Shown: positions 9,378-19,070 of the stretch, one piece after another
Layout of the letters: every line of letters starts with the position of its first letter
Position numbering within the stretch: position 1 is the stretch's first letter
Assembly: GCA_019347945.1 (NCBI GenBank)
Contig: JAHWKK010000005.1
Coordinates: 1 to 64,000 of the forward strand
DNA from: Acidobacteriota bacterium
GTDB lineage: Bacteria; Acidobacteriota; Thermoanaerobaculia; Gp7-AA8; JAHWKK01
Direction of reading: 5' to 3'
Length of the DNA: 64,000 bases
Program-made: the position numbers and the translations under genes
The notes under the pieces: generated by a model
What the model was told of the DNA's origin: nothing
Databases searched by the model: none
The model's input: the letters and a program-made list of their open reading frames with translations, nothing else

Positions 9378-9384
9378 GAAAAGA

Positions 9385-9498
9385 GTGCAGAATGTTGTTA
9401 GAGCAGCTCTCGTGTTGCTGACATTGTTTTTGTCGCAATTCCCTCTTTTTGCTCAATCAGATCTAGTTCAACCGAGCAGTGGCGTGCATTTCCAGTAA
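9385..9498 (+). CDS. Signal-peptide exon-like start of the subtilase, closed by a frameshift
   Basis: Thirty-seven codons read 'MQNVVRAALVLLTLFLSQ' then FPLFAQSDLVQPSSGVHFQ and stop (TAA 9496-9498). It is a textbook Sec signal (Arg, hydrophobic core, AQ/S cleavage). The protease domain continues in the +1 frame, open from 9467 (in-frame TAG at 9464-9466), so the two frames overlap for about 30 bp. A one-base indel in 9467-9495 would join them. This could be a sequencing error, a true pseudogene or a recoding site. Confidence 0.7.
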   Translation: MQNVVRAALVLLTLFLSQFPLFAQSDLVQPSSGVHFQ

Positions 9499-11281
9499 CT
9501 GGTTGGATGAGAACGGCAAACGAGTCACGAGTGAGACAAAACTAAAACCAGCAGTGCCGTGTATCGACTGCCCGGAGATTATACGAGTAGATGTGCGGCC
9601 GCCTTCGGGCGTAACGAAGATAAAAGTGAGTCCGTCGCTCACCGAGTATGTATCGACGACGAAGGCAGAAGTTCTAGATGTGCTTATCCGCTTCGTCGAC
9701 GACCGACCACTCCCTAGGTTCCCCGAATATCTAAAATCGCTGCCGCCCTCACATCCCAAGAATACTGCTGTTTTAGAGCGCCGCCGAGAGCTGGCTCGTA
9801 GGGCGGTTGACGAGAACCGGGTCGCCAATGCGCAAATACTGTCAGCACTCAAAGCCGAAGGTGCGGCCATCACCGAATATTTTTGGATCGTCAACGGCGT
9901 CGCCGCGAGTATTCCACTTGAAGCACTTCCTCGAATTGCAGCACTCCCAAAGGTAAAGTATGTGGAACTTGCTCGTACGGCAGTACCACCCCCGACGATC
10001 TTCCAGGGAAGGACTGCAATCCGGAGTGACTTGTTCTACGACGCAGCGACCTACGCGTTGGAATACTGGCGCATTGCTCTTCTCGATACGGGGATGCCGA
10101 TCACGGCAGGTGGCAGCATAACGCACACCTTGTTCAACAACGACCCTATTCGAATCAGGGGGTTCGATTGCGTAAACGCCGCAGCAGATTCCTTGTGTGA
10201 TGCTCCGGCTCCGGGACTCGTCTTAAACCCGACCGACGATTGCTGGAACCACGGAATAAGTTCGGCGTCTATTTTGACGGCCAATGGAGCATTGGGTAAC
10301 GATTACCGGGGAGTTACGCGCTTCTCAGTGGATGGGTACAAGGTGTACGACCAGAATGGAAGCGGGTCAGACTGCGATAACGGACTTGGCCTCAACCTCA
10401 CGGCTGCGTCCAGAGCTTTTGAGGTCGCGGTCATTAATGGCGCAGACGTGATTGTCGCAGAAATGCAAGACCATAAAGGTTCCATTGTTACGGAGGCTGC
10501 GGACCGGGCGTTCGATGCTGGTTGCCTCATTATCGCGGCGGCGGGGAATTTCCCCGGTGAAATCAGAGCTCCAGGTGAAGGCCATAAGTCAATCGCCGTC
10601 GGAGCCGTGGATGCGTGGAGTCTCGAGCAATATGCCGGTCAGGGCACAGGACCCGAAGCGGACGGCCGAACGAAGCCGGAGATACAGGGACCGACCAACA
10701 CCACTACGGCCAGCAATGAAGGGTACTCTGCGACAAGATCATTCTGTTGTACGAGTGGATCCACGCCATATCTCGGTGGTGCGGCGGCTCTTTTTGCTTG
10801 GTGGCTTGATGCGGATGATTCGTGGAACAGACCTCCTGGATGGATATACTCCTACATAATTCTTAACGGCAACAACTATAGCGATCCTACATCTAACAAT
10901 ACACGCGGCTCTGGACTGCTCAGGATGCCACTTTGGGGACGGCCCGGGGGCTCCGGGTACGTATGGCTGGGCCAGGGAGAGGTGACAGACATTTGGCGAG
11001 AGATCACTAACTCCCATGCCTATGACTTGACCGCGGCGCTGTGGTGGCCGGAGACTGCATCACAATCTCATAATGATGTCGATTTGTACTTGGTTACTCC
11101 GGACAGTGTGCAGATCGCGTACAGCCTGTCCACGAGTAGTATTTTTGAGAAGGCACGTGCGGCCGGAAACTTGCAATTGGGCTGGTGGCGCGTGCGGATC
11201 GTAAGAAAGTTGGGAGGAACTTCTGGGGGCCAAAAAGTGTTCTACTCTTACTATTATAAGGAACAGCAACAACCCGATTAA
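9479..11281 (+). CDS. Subtilisin-like serine protease (S8), frame-disrupted from its signal peptide
   Basis: A 600-residue frame. Residues 60-165 look like an I9-type propeptide ('EVLDVLIRFVDD', 'YFWIVNGVAASIPLEAL'). The catalytic domain has all four S8 positions: Asp203 (ALLDTGM), His258 (WNHGISSA), oxyanion Asn357 (AAAGN) and Ser426 (CTSGSTPYLGGAAAL). The His and Ser motifs deviate from the usual HGTHVAG and GTSMATPH, so this is a divergent subfamily, rich in cysteines (C231, C240, C255, C299, C423, C424). The C-terminal 110 residues resemble a P-domain-like or pre-peptidase beta domain ('NDVDLYLVTPDS'). Base and codon use is clearly more AT-rich than in the neighbours, suggesting transfer. 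The next gene starts 2 bp downstream. Confidence 0.8.
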   Translation: MACISSNWLDENGKRVTSETKLKPAVPCIDCPEIIRVDVRPPSGVTKIKVSPSLTEYVSTTKAEVLDVLIRFVDDRPLPRFPEYLKSLPPSHPKNTAVLERRRELARRAVDENRVANAQILSALKAEGAAITEYFWIVNGVAASIPLEALPRIAALPKVKYVELARTAVPPPTIFQGRTAIRSDLFYDAATYALEYWRIALLDTGMPITAGGSITHTLFNNDPIRIRGFDCVNAAADSLCDAPAPGLVLNPTDDCWNHGISSASILTANGALGNDYRGVTRFSVDGYKVYDQNGSGSDCDNGLGLNLTAASRAFEVAVINGADVIVAEMQDHKGSIVTEAADRAFDAGCLIIAAAGNFPGEIRAPGEGHKSIAVGAVDAWSLEQYAGQGTGPEADGRTKPEIQGPTNTTTASNEGYSATRSFCCTSGSTPYLGGAAALFAWWLDADDSWNRPPGWIYSYIILNGNNYSDPTSNNTRGSGLLRMPLWGRPGGSGYVWLGQGEVTDIWREITNSHAYDLTAALWWPETASQSHNDVDLYLVTPDSVQIAYSLSTSSIFEKARAAGNLQLGWWRVRIVRKLGGTSGGQKVFYSYYYKEQQQPD

Positions 11282-11282
11282 G

Positions 11283-12278
11283 ATGATGTTGATGAGAGCC
11301 GTCTTTAGCCTCGTAACGCTTTCGTCGCTGCTAATTGCAGTGCCGCTGCGAGCGGAACGGCTGATTATACCCGTTCCGCCGATTGGAGTGATTAACGGTG
11401 CCTTCGGCACGCAATGGCAGGCAGAACTGTGGGTATACAATGGCAGCGAGACGAGTGTAGAGATAGTCGCCGGTCCGGCCGAGCACTGGGAAGTCTCTAT
11501 CCCCCCCGCGGGGGTTGTGAGGATTACTGAGGTGCCGACGAGGTCCGACCGCACATCATTTCTCCTGGTGCCGCGGGAAGAACAAATATGCCGCTCGCTT
11601 CACTTTTTGCTGAATGTAAGCGAGCTTAGCAGAGGGCGGGACAGACGACTCCGGGTTCCGCTTGTGCCCCTAACGGATTTTCACCAGGGTAGTCTGCAAT
11701 TGCTTGACCTGCCTCTCGACGTGCAGCGTAGATTGTCCCTCAGGATTTTCGCCGACTTTCGTGATCGTTCACCAGCCCATTTTATTCTACGATTATACGA
11801 ATTTGAGCGTGACGGAGTTCTGATTGAGGAAGTCACAGTGGCAATAGCCTCGCCACCGCAGTTGCCGCCTTCGTGGCTCGACACGACAGTGGCATCAGTC
11901 ATCGAAACAGAGATATTCTCCCGAGCATTAGCCAGCGGAGTTGGTCGTGCCAGACTCGAGATCGTCCCCGATGATCCGGAGATGAGTTATTGGGCAATGG
12001 CAACAGCCGTCGATAACCAAACTCAGAAAGTAACCATGTTTAGTTCAGGAGTGGCGCACGCGTCCCGGTGCGAGCAAAACGCACAGAGAGAACTCGAATC
12101 GCGGGCGCCGCAGGGGCCGGTCTCAAATGAGTCTCTCGATACCCATTCCTGGCCTCGGGGAGATCCCGATGAAAGTGGCGAACGATCGAGTCAGAGAGCC
12201 ACCATGGCGCCCGCTCGGGCCCCGCACTCGCCCGGTAGCTCGACCAACGGCGTGAAAGGGTCTACCATCGGATTTTGA
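11283..12278 (+). CDS. Secreted protein of the 577-1329 family, with run-on C-terminus
   Basis: A 331-residue frame with a signal peptide (1-24, ending PLRA), then IIPVPPIGVINGAFGTQW resembling the opening of the protein at 577-1329. The natural fold appears to end near residue 256 at 'TAVDNQTQKVTMFS', the family's terminal motif (compare 'SVTHNETQDVLLISP' at 12640-12663). The remaining 75 residues are Arg/Ser/Pro-rich, from GC-rich sequence unlike the rest of the gene, and look like accidental read-through after the original stop was lost. It follows the subtilase with a 1-bp gap, so the pair is probably one operon, perhaps protease plus partner. Confidence 0.65.
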   Translation: MMLMRAVFSLVTLSSLLIAVPLRAERLIIPVPPIGVINGAFGTQWQAELWVYNGSETSVEIVAGPAEHWEVSIPPAGVVRITEVPTRSDRTSFLLVPREEQICRSLHFLLNVSELSRGRDRRLRVPLVPLTDFHQGSLQLLDLPLDVQRRLSLRIFADFRDRSPAHFILRLYEFERDGVLIEEVTVAIASPPQLPPSWLDTTVASVIETEIFSRALASGVGRARLEIVPDDPEMSYWAMATAVDNQTQKVTMFSSGVAHASRCEQNAQRELESRAPQGPVSNESLDTHSWPRGDPDESGERSSQRATMAPARAPHSPGSSTNGVKGSTIGF

Positions 12279-12301
12279 GTGGCGGCGGAGGTTGTGGGCG
12301 T
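12258..12301. repeat. 44-bp direct repeat, copy 1
   Basis: The sequence from GGGTCTACCATCGGAT to GGTTGTGGGCGT recurs at 12747-12789 with one substitution and one deletion. Copy 2 lies at the truncated end of a transposase fragment, so both copies may be remnants of the same element end. Confidence 0.85.
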
Positions 12302-12665
12302 TGGAGGATCCACCCATCCGTACAACGGAACGTCGGTAACATACGATCCCTTGCGCGATTCGAGAACGGAGGTGCTCGCGGAATTCATGAGAGATAATGG
12401 CGAGGTCCTCGCCAGTACCGTCCTTCGGCCCGGCGCAGACCCTGTGGTCGCCCGAACGGACGACGACGCCGAATTCCTTCCCGGCTTCGACGTGGTCTAC
12501 GACATCGAGAGCGCTTTCCCCGTTTTGCGGACGATCACGGCGGATTTTCGGGAGCAGTTGATCTATAACGTGCGATTGACTTCTCTCGTCGAAGGTACCG
12601 TGTTTTGGGGATTCGTCTCCGTCACCCATAACGAAACTCAGGACGTCCTGCTTATTTCTCCGTGA
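12279..12665 (+). pseudogene. Orphan C-terminal remnant of the secreted family
   Basis: A 128-codon frame from GTG 12279 that starts inside the 44-bp repeat. It has no signal peptide and no SD. Residues from about 15 on ('NGTSVTYDPLRDSRTEV', then an ending 'FWGFVSVTHNETQDVLLISP') have the same terminal motif as 11283-12278. It looks like the 3' end of a related gene left after recombination at the repeat. Base composition is back to GC-rich. Confidence 0.6.
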
Positions 12666-12746
12666 GAATTGTCCCACTGAACAGATAGTAGCCCGCTGGA
12701 GGACTCTCCGACCTCTCCAGCAGGCACCTCGATAGAAGAGGAGAGA

Positions 12747-12789
12747 GGGTCTACCATCGGATCTTGAGTGCGGCGGAGGTTGTGGGCGT
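12747..12789. repeat. 44-bp direct repeat, copy 2
   Basis: Second copy of the repeat at 12258-12301. It directly abuts the transposase fragment and is read as its truncated end. Confidence 0.85.
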
Positions 12790-12870
12790 AAGAGAAGGAT
12801 GTGGTAGTGATTGCCCATCAGGACCCAGGCGTGGATGCGCCAGTTGGAGAGGGCGACGACCCTTCCATGA
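12780..12870 (-). pseudogene. Fragment of a Y1 (HUH) REP-associated transposase
   Basis: On the minus strand the frame encodes 'GRVVALSNWRIHAWVLMGNH' followed by YHILLL. NHYH preceded by a 'xxAWVLMxNHYHxLL' strand is the HUH histidine motif of REP-associated tyrosine transposases (RAYT, IS200/IS605-like Y1 family). Only about 30 residues survive. The catalytic Tyr helix and C-terminus are missing, and the frame breaks where the 44-bp repeat begins. Confidence 0.65.
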
Positions 12871-12904
12871 CTGGGGCGGTTCGGACCCGCGCGAAAATCC
12901 GACG

Positions 12905-13987
12905 TCAGGCTTCTCCCGGCTTCCTCCATTGGCGCAGCGTCGTCACGATCAGGGTCAGAACGGTCAGCGGGACGACGAAAGCCAGCATCACGAAACGAAG
13001 CTCGTCGGTCGCCGGGTGACGCGTACTGTTCATGAGGAGGAATGCCGTGTAGGCGACGTAGTACCCGAGAAACACGAAGCCCTCCCATCGGGCGATCGTC
13101 GACCCAGTGAAGAAGATCGGGAGGCATGCGACCGCGACCGCGATCATGATCGGAATGTCGAACTGAAGGGCGTACGCCGAAACAGCGATGCCATCGGGCG
13201 CGACGATCGAAGCGAGACCGAGCACCGCGAGAAGGTTGAAGATGTTGCTTCCGACGACGTTGCCGACCGCGATGTCGCGCTCACCCCGAATGCTCGCCAT
13301 GATCGACGTTGCCACTTCCGGCAGCGACGTTCCTCCCGCGACGATGGTCAGACCGATGACGAGCTCGCTCACCCCGAGCGAGGTCGCGATCGAGATCGCG
13401 CCGTCGACGAGCCACCGCGACCCGATGACGAGCAGACCGAGCCCGGCGACGACGAACACGATATTCAGCCAGACCGGATGCGTCCGCCCATCGACCGGTT
13501 CCGCAAGGGCATCGAGTGCATCCCGATCGATGCGCGAATCCCGCCGCCCTCTCACGATCGCGACGACTGTATAAACGAGAATTCCGGTGAAGAGGATCGC
13601 TCCGTCGCCACGACCGACCTTTCCGTCCATCGTGATCAGGAGCAGCAGGACCGAAGCAGCGATCATGATCGGGACATCGATCCGGATGATCTGCCTGGAA
13701 ACCACCAGCGGAGTGATCACCGCCGACACCCCGAGGATCAGGAGCACGTTGAAAATGTTGCTGCCGACCACATTTCCGATGGCGACATCCGCCCCCGCCT
13801 CTCCGCCGAGCGCCGACACGACACTCACGGCCATCTCCGGCGCACTCGTGCCGAACGCGACGAGCGTCAGGCCGATGACCAGCGGCGAGATCCCCACCCT
13901 TGCCGCGAGCCTGGAGGAACCGCTCACCAGCAGCTCGGCTCCGCCCACGAGCAGGACCAGCCCGACCACGAAGAGCACGATCGTCAT
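12905..13987 (-). CDS. Na+/Ca2+ (or K+-dependent) exchanger, CaCA family
   Basis: A 360-residue integral inner-membrane antiporter with about 10 hydrophobic segments arranged as two inverted halves. Each half carries the ion-binding alpha repeat: 'AFGTSAPEMAVS' with 'IGNVVGSNIFN' in the first, 'AGGTSLPEVATS' with 'VGNVVGSNIFN' in the second. Acidic residues Glu of SAPE and SLPE are the expected cation ligands. The length fits bacterial YrbG-type proteins. It lies 28 bp after the rhodanese gene on the same strand and is probably cotranscribed. The exchanged ion cannot be decided from sequence alone. Confidence 0.93.
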   Translation of the reverse strand: MTIVLFVVGLVLLVGGAELLVSGSSRLAARVGISPLVIGLTLVAFGTSAPEMAVSVVSALGGEAGADVAIGNVVGSNIFNVLLILGVSAVITPLVVSRQIIRIDVPIMIAASVLLLLITMDGKVGRGDGAILFTGILVYTVVAIVRGRRDSRIDRDALDALAEPVDGRTHPVWLNIVFVVAGLGLLVIGSRWLVDGAISIATSLGVSELVIGLTIVAGGTSLPEVATSIMASIRGERDIAVGNVVGSNIFNLLAVLGLASIVAPDGIAVSAYALQFDIPIMIAVAVACLPIFFTGSTIARWEGFVFLGYYVAYTAFLLMNSTRHPATDELRFVMLAFVVPLTVLTLIVTTLRQWRKPGEA

Positions 13988-14015
13988 GATTCGTCGAACC
14001 GGCTCCGGCCGTTGA

Positions 14016-15389
<1,374 letters not shown>

Positions 15390-15729
15390 GCGACTCCTCC
15401 CGAATCGAGATCGGTAACAGCAGCGCAGGGATCTCCAATCCCTGCCCTCCGGTGAGGACGCCCGCGGCGTCGGGAGAGGACATCCTCGAATGCGCGGGCA
15501 CGGGGTGAAAACCACGCCTCCGTTCGGCCATTCGGAAATCCGAATCCCCTCGTTTGCACCCGTCGACGACGGGGCACCCTGCGAACACGGTCATCACCCC
15601 GGATCCTGCACCACCCCGGACAATCGGTTGGATCCACGAGCTCCTGCGGTGCGCCGAGGGACAGCTCCGGGGCAACGGTCTTGCAGCGGGAACATCGGCA
15701 ACTGTGGATCCACGTCGAAAGGACCAGCC
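15390..15729. other. 340-bp divergent intergenic region with two small hairpins
   Basis: It separates the minus-strand rhodanese gene from the plus-strand outer-membrane gene and must contain both promoters. An 8-bp hairpin GCAGGGAT-CTCCA-ATCCCTGC lies at 15425-15445, and a 7-bp near-perfect palindrome near 15530-15545. The frame of the downstream gene stays open through this stretch but shows no signal peptide or protein-like pattern. Confidence 0.5.
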
Positions 15730-18700
15730 ATGAAACACGCAATTCGCCTGCTTGCGCTTCTGATCATCGTCACCTCGACCGTTCATCTTCAGGCACAGTA
15801 TTTCGGTCGCAACAAGGTTCAGTACGAGCAATTCGAGTTCAAGGTCCTGAAAACGGACCACTTCGACATTTACTACTACTTCGATGACGAGCAGACGGTG
15901 GAGGACATCGCGCGCCAGGCGGAACGCTGGTACGACCGGCTCTCGACGCTGTTCGAGCACGAGCTTCCGCGGAAGCCGATCGTCATTTACGCCGACCACC
16001 CCGACTTTCAGCAGACGACGACCACCGGCGGGCTGATCGGCGAAGGAACGGGCGGGTTCACCGACTCGTTCAAAAACCGGATCGTCATGCCGCTCACGGG
16101 CAGCTACGCCGACAACGACCACGTGCTCGGGCATGAAATGGTCCACGTGTTCCAGTACGACATCGCCCAGACGATCTCACGCTCCGGAACGGGGGGGCGC
16201 TTCCAGCTGCAGCAGCTGCCGCTCTGGATGATCGAAGGGCTCGCGGAGTATCTCTCTCAGGGCCGGATCGACGCTCAGACGGCGATGTGGATGCGCGACG
16301 CGGTAGCCCAGGACGATCTGCCGGACTTCACTACTCTTTCCCGAGACCTTCGTTACACTCCGTATCAGTACGGACAAGCCGTCTGGGCTTATGTGGCCGG
16401 TCGCTGGGGCGATCGCGCGGCGGTTCAGACATTCATCGCGTCGGGCGTACTCGGTCCCGAGGCTGGTTTCAGCCGGGTTCTCGACATGACACCCGATGAG
16501 CTGTTCGAAGCGTGGCATGCGGCAACGCGGGAAGCGTTCGCGCCGGTCATTTCGGCGAGATTCCCTCCCGGTTACACCTCGCGCCCGCTTCTGACTTCCG
16601 AGATCACCGGCGGACGCGTCAACATCGCTCCGTCAATCAGCCCGGACGGGAGTCAGGTCGCTTTTCTTTCGACGCGCGACCTCTTCTCTCTCGACCTCTT
16701 TCTCGCTGACGCCCGGACCGGGGAAGTCTCGCGGAAACTGATCAGCGCGGACGCCGACCCACACTTCGATGCTCTCCGCTTCATTGATTCCTCCGGAACA
16801 TGGTCACCAGACGGCCGGAAGTTCGCCCTTTCGGTTTTCGAGGACGGCAACAACACGATCGCCATCCTCGACGTCGAGTCTCGCGCGGTCGAGCGGCGGA
16901 TCAGGGTAGGGTCGGTAGGCTCGATCTCCAATCCGGCATGGTCACCCGATGGAGAGACGATTGCGTTTTCCGGGATGCGGGGAGGAATCAGCGACCTCTA
17001 TCTTCTCGACCTCGAGTCCAACAATGTCACCCAGCTGACCAACGATCGATATGCCGACCTTCAGCCAGCGTGGGCGCCGAATGGGCGCATGATCGCCTTC
17101 GTCACCGATCGAGGGCCGGGCACCGATCTCGGTGACCTCGATTACCACCAGATGAGGCTCGCGATCTACGACCTCGACTCGAACAACGTGCAGGTCGTCT
17201 CGCTCTTCAACGAGACGCGCCATTCGAACCCGCAGTTTTCCCCCAACGGTTCAGAAATTTTCTTCATCGCCGATCCCGACGGCGTGGCCAACGTATACGT
17301 CTACGACCTCGGAACCGGCTCCGTCGGCCAGCTCACCAACGTCCAGACGGGAGTCACTGGAATTACCGACCTCTCCCCCGCAATCTCGGTCGCCGCATCG
17401 ACCGGTGATCTGATGTACTCGGTTCTCGAGGATGCGCGGTGGAACATCTACGGAATCCAGCGAGACGAGCTGCGCAGAACCAGCATTGCTCAGAACATCT
17501 CCGGAAGAGCCGAGGCTTCAGAGATCCTTCCGCCAGTGGAAGCCATTGGCGACACTGCGGTCGCGAGCTACCTGTCGCGTCCGACGCGTGGTTTGCCGAG
17601 CGAAGACGTCGACTACGCCGTCGGCCGTTACTTCCCTAAACTGAGTCTCGACTACATCGGTCCGCCCGCAATCGGCCTCACCTCCGACGAGTTCGGCACC
17701 GGACTTTCCGGAGCGATCAGCGCTTACTTCAGCGACGTTCTGGGCCAGCATCAGCTCGGAGTGGCTCTCCAGACGGGAAACACCTCGTCCTCAGAGGGGA
17801 CATCCTTCGCCGAACAGATCGGCGGGCAGCTTTTCTATCTCAATCAGTCTCACCGCTTCAACTGGGGCACCGTCCTCATGCACGTCCCATATGTGGATCA
17901 GTTCACGACGGGTGTCGACAGGAACGTCGATCTCGGAGGCGGAGTGCGAGGGGATGTCGTTCAGCAGCTTCGGAGAATCGTCACGATCGACGAGCTGTCT
18001 CTGATCGCGCAATACCCCTTCACGCAGACGAGACGTTTCGAGACCGAAGTGGGGTACACCCGATACCAGGACTCCCGGGATCTGATCGAATACACCCTGG
18101 TTGGAGGGCGGATCGCCGACATCCAGGTCGTCGATTCCGCGGAGATCGATCCACTCGATTACTACCACGGCTCGATTGCCCTGGTCGGCGATTCATCAGC
18201 TTTCGGTTTCGTTTCCCCCGTGCGAGGTACTCGGTATCGCCTCGAGGCGGAAGTCAACGAGGGAGACATCAACTTCACGACCGGCCTCGCCGATTACCGT
18301 CGCTACGTCTTCTTCCGCCCGGTGACCTTCGCGGTCCGCGCAATCCACTTCGGCCGGTACGGTGACGGCGCCGAGGACAACCGGCTGTCGGATCTCTATC
18401 TCGGCAGGACGAGCCTGGTCCGCGGCTATGACGACTTCTCGGCCAGCGAATGCACCTTCTCGCCGGCGAATCCCGAGATCTGTCCGGAGTTCGAGCGGCT
18501 GCTCGGCAGCAAGATCGGCGTGGTCAACCTCGAGGTCCGAGCGCCTCTGTTCGGCAACGAGGAGTTCGGTCTGTTTCAGGTCGAGTTCCTTCCGACCGAG
18601 ATGTACGCCTTCGCCGACGGGGGTGTCGCATGGACGGAAGACGAATCACCGACGTTCAGGTTCGATCAGGATTCGCTCGAGCGCATCCCGGTCTTCAGTG

Positions 18701-18825
18701 CCGGAGTTGGCCTTCGGATGGTTCTCGGTGGCTATCTCCCGCTCAACTTCTACTACGCATTCCCGTTCCAGCGGCCTGCGGAAGAAGGTGGCAAATTCGG
18801 CTTCGCGATTCAGGTCGGATGGTAA
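15730..18825 (+). CDS. Outer-membrane protein: gluzincin-like domain, PD40 propeller, BamA-type barrel
   Basis: 1031 residues from ATG 15730, where a signal peptide (1-22, HLQAQ) begins. The peptidase-like domain shows 'HVLGHEMVHVFQYD' (HEMVH 135-139) and 'LWMIEGLAEYLS' (Glu169), the HExxH...E gluzincin layout. At least five PD40 repeats follow ('SISPDGSQVAFLST', 'TWSPDGRKFALS', 'AWSPDGETIAFSG', 'AWAPNGRMIAFVTD', 'QFSPNGSEIFFI'). The last 350 residues look like a surface-antigen/D15 beta-barrel, with 'LYLGRTSLVRGYDDFS' resembling the VRGY/F barrel motif and an ending 'FGFAIQVGW'. Likely a surface-anchored protease or sensor; substrate unknown. Confidence 0.88.
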   Translation: MKHAIRLLALLIIVTSTVHLQAQYFGRNKVQYEQFEFKVLKTDHFDIYYYFDDEQTVEDIARQAERWYDRLSTLFEHELPRKPIVIYADHPDFQQTTTTGGLIGEGTGGFTDSFKNRIVMPLTGSYADNDHVLGHEMVHVFQYDIAQTISRSGTGGRFQLQQLPLWMIEGLAEYLSQGRIDAQTAMWMRDAVAQDDLPDFTTLSRDLRYTPYQYGQAVWAYVAGRWGDRAAVQTFIASGVLGPEAGFSRVLDMTPDELFEAWHAATREAFAPVISARFPPGYTSRPLLTSEITGGRVNIAPSISPDGSQVAFLSTRDLFSLDLFLADARTGEVSRKLISADADPHFDALRFIDSSGTWSPDGRKFALSVFEDGNNTIAILDVESRAVERRIRVGSVGSISNPAWSPDGETIAFSGMRGGISDLYLLDLESNNVTQLTNDRYADLQPAWAPNGRMIAFVTDRGPGTDLGDLDYHQMRLAIYDLDSNNVQVVSLFNETRHSNPQFSPNGSEIFFIADPDGVANVYVYDLGTGSVGQLTNVQTGVTGITDLSPAISVAASTGDLMYSVLEDARWNIYGIQRDELRRTSIAQNISGRAEASEILPPVEAIGDTAVASYLSRPTRGLPSEDVDYAVGRYFPKLSLDYIGPPAIGLTSDEFGTGLSGAISAYFSDVLGQHQLGVALQTGNTSSSEGTSFAEQIGGQLFYLNQSHRFNWGTVLMHVPYVDQFTTGVDRNVDLGGGVRGDVVQQLRRIVTIDELSLIAQYPFTQTRRFETEVGYTRYQDSRDLIEYTLVGGRIADIQVVDSAEIDPLDYYHGSIALVGDSSAFGFVSPVRGTRYRLEAEVNEGDINFTTGLADYRRYVFFRPVTFAVRAIHFGRYGDGAEDNRLSDLYLGRTSLVRGYDDFSASECTFSPANPEICPEFERLLGSKIGVVNLEVRAPLFGNEEFGLFQVEFLPTEMYAFADGGVAWTEDESPTFRFDQDSLERIPVFSAGVGLRMVLGGYLPLNFYYAFPFQRPAEEGGKFGFAIQVGW

Positions 18826-18830
18826 CGACG

Positions 18831-18858
18831 GTTGGAGGTTTGAGGTTTGAGGTACTCG
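18831..18858. repeat. Heptamer tandem array, 4 units, 5 bp after a stop codon
   Basis: GTTGGAG, GTTTGAG, GTTTGAG, GTACTCG directly after the outer-membrane gene's stop. It faces an array of the complementary heptamer at 19047-19067. Confidence 0.85.
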
Positions 18859-18870
18859 ATTTTCGGAAGC

Positions 18871-18971
18871 GAGACGGGGTCGGGTCTGAACTTGGAACTT
18901 AACTCGCTCTGATCTCGCGAGCTCTGGCGAACACTCAAGTTAAGTTCCAAGTTCAGACCCGACCCCGTTTC
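18871..18971. repeat. Long palindrome, 34-bp arms around a 33-bp loop
   Basis: Arms 18871-18904 and 18938-18971 are inverted copies with one mismatch. Each contains GGGGTCGGGTCTGAACTTGG and continues AACTTAACT. Lying in a convergent intergenic region, it could act as a bidirectional terminator, but it has no T-tract and its arms are far longer than a terminator needs. It resembles a REPIN-like mobile palindrome. Confidence 0.9.
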
Positions 18972-19046
18972 CACGTCATTTCTGAGCGGGCAAACCTCGG
19001 CGGCGGCTCGTGAAGCCGCTGGTCACGATCTACCTGGGTGGGCCTC

Positions 19047-19067
19047 CTCCAACCTCCAACCTCCAAC
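19047..19067. repeat. Heptamer tandem array, 3 units, beside the glutamate dehydrogenase stop
   Basis: Three perfect CTCCAAC units (GTTGGAG on the minus strand) ending 3 bp from the stop codon of the gene at 19071. Confidence 0.85.
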
Positions 19068-19070
19068 CCT

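Larger units (their letters stand above)
8868..9384. other. 517-bp gap: nonamer repeat and upstream region of the subtilase island
   Basis: No gene recognised. The first half is GC-rich and carries three 9-bp repeats at 8991-9017. From about 9220 the base composition shifts to AT-rich, marking the edge of the 9.2-12 kb island. A TAGAAT box at 9263-9268 is a candidate -10, about 117 bp ahead of the GTG at 9385. Confidence 0.55.

Noticed and set aside
9479-12278. Bacteriocin or toxin-immunity module
   Set aside because: The two products have signal peptides, an S8 catalytic domain and a beta-rich partner; no immunity-type or toxin motifs are visible.
15490-15729. 80-codon N-terminal extension of the outer-membrane protein
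   Set aside because: It precedes the signal peptide at 15730 and shows no protein-like pattern.
18871-18971. Bidirectional Rho-independent terminator
   Set aside because: No T-tract follows either arm, and the 33-bp loop is too long; kept as a repeat.
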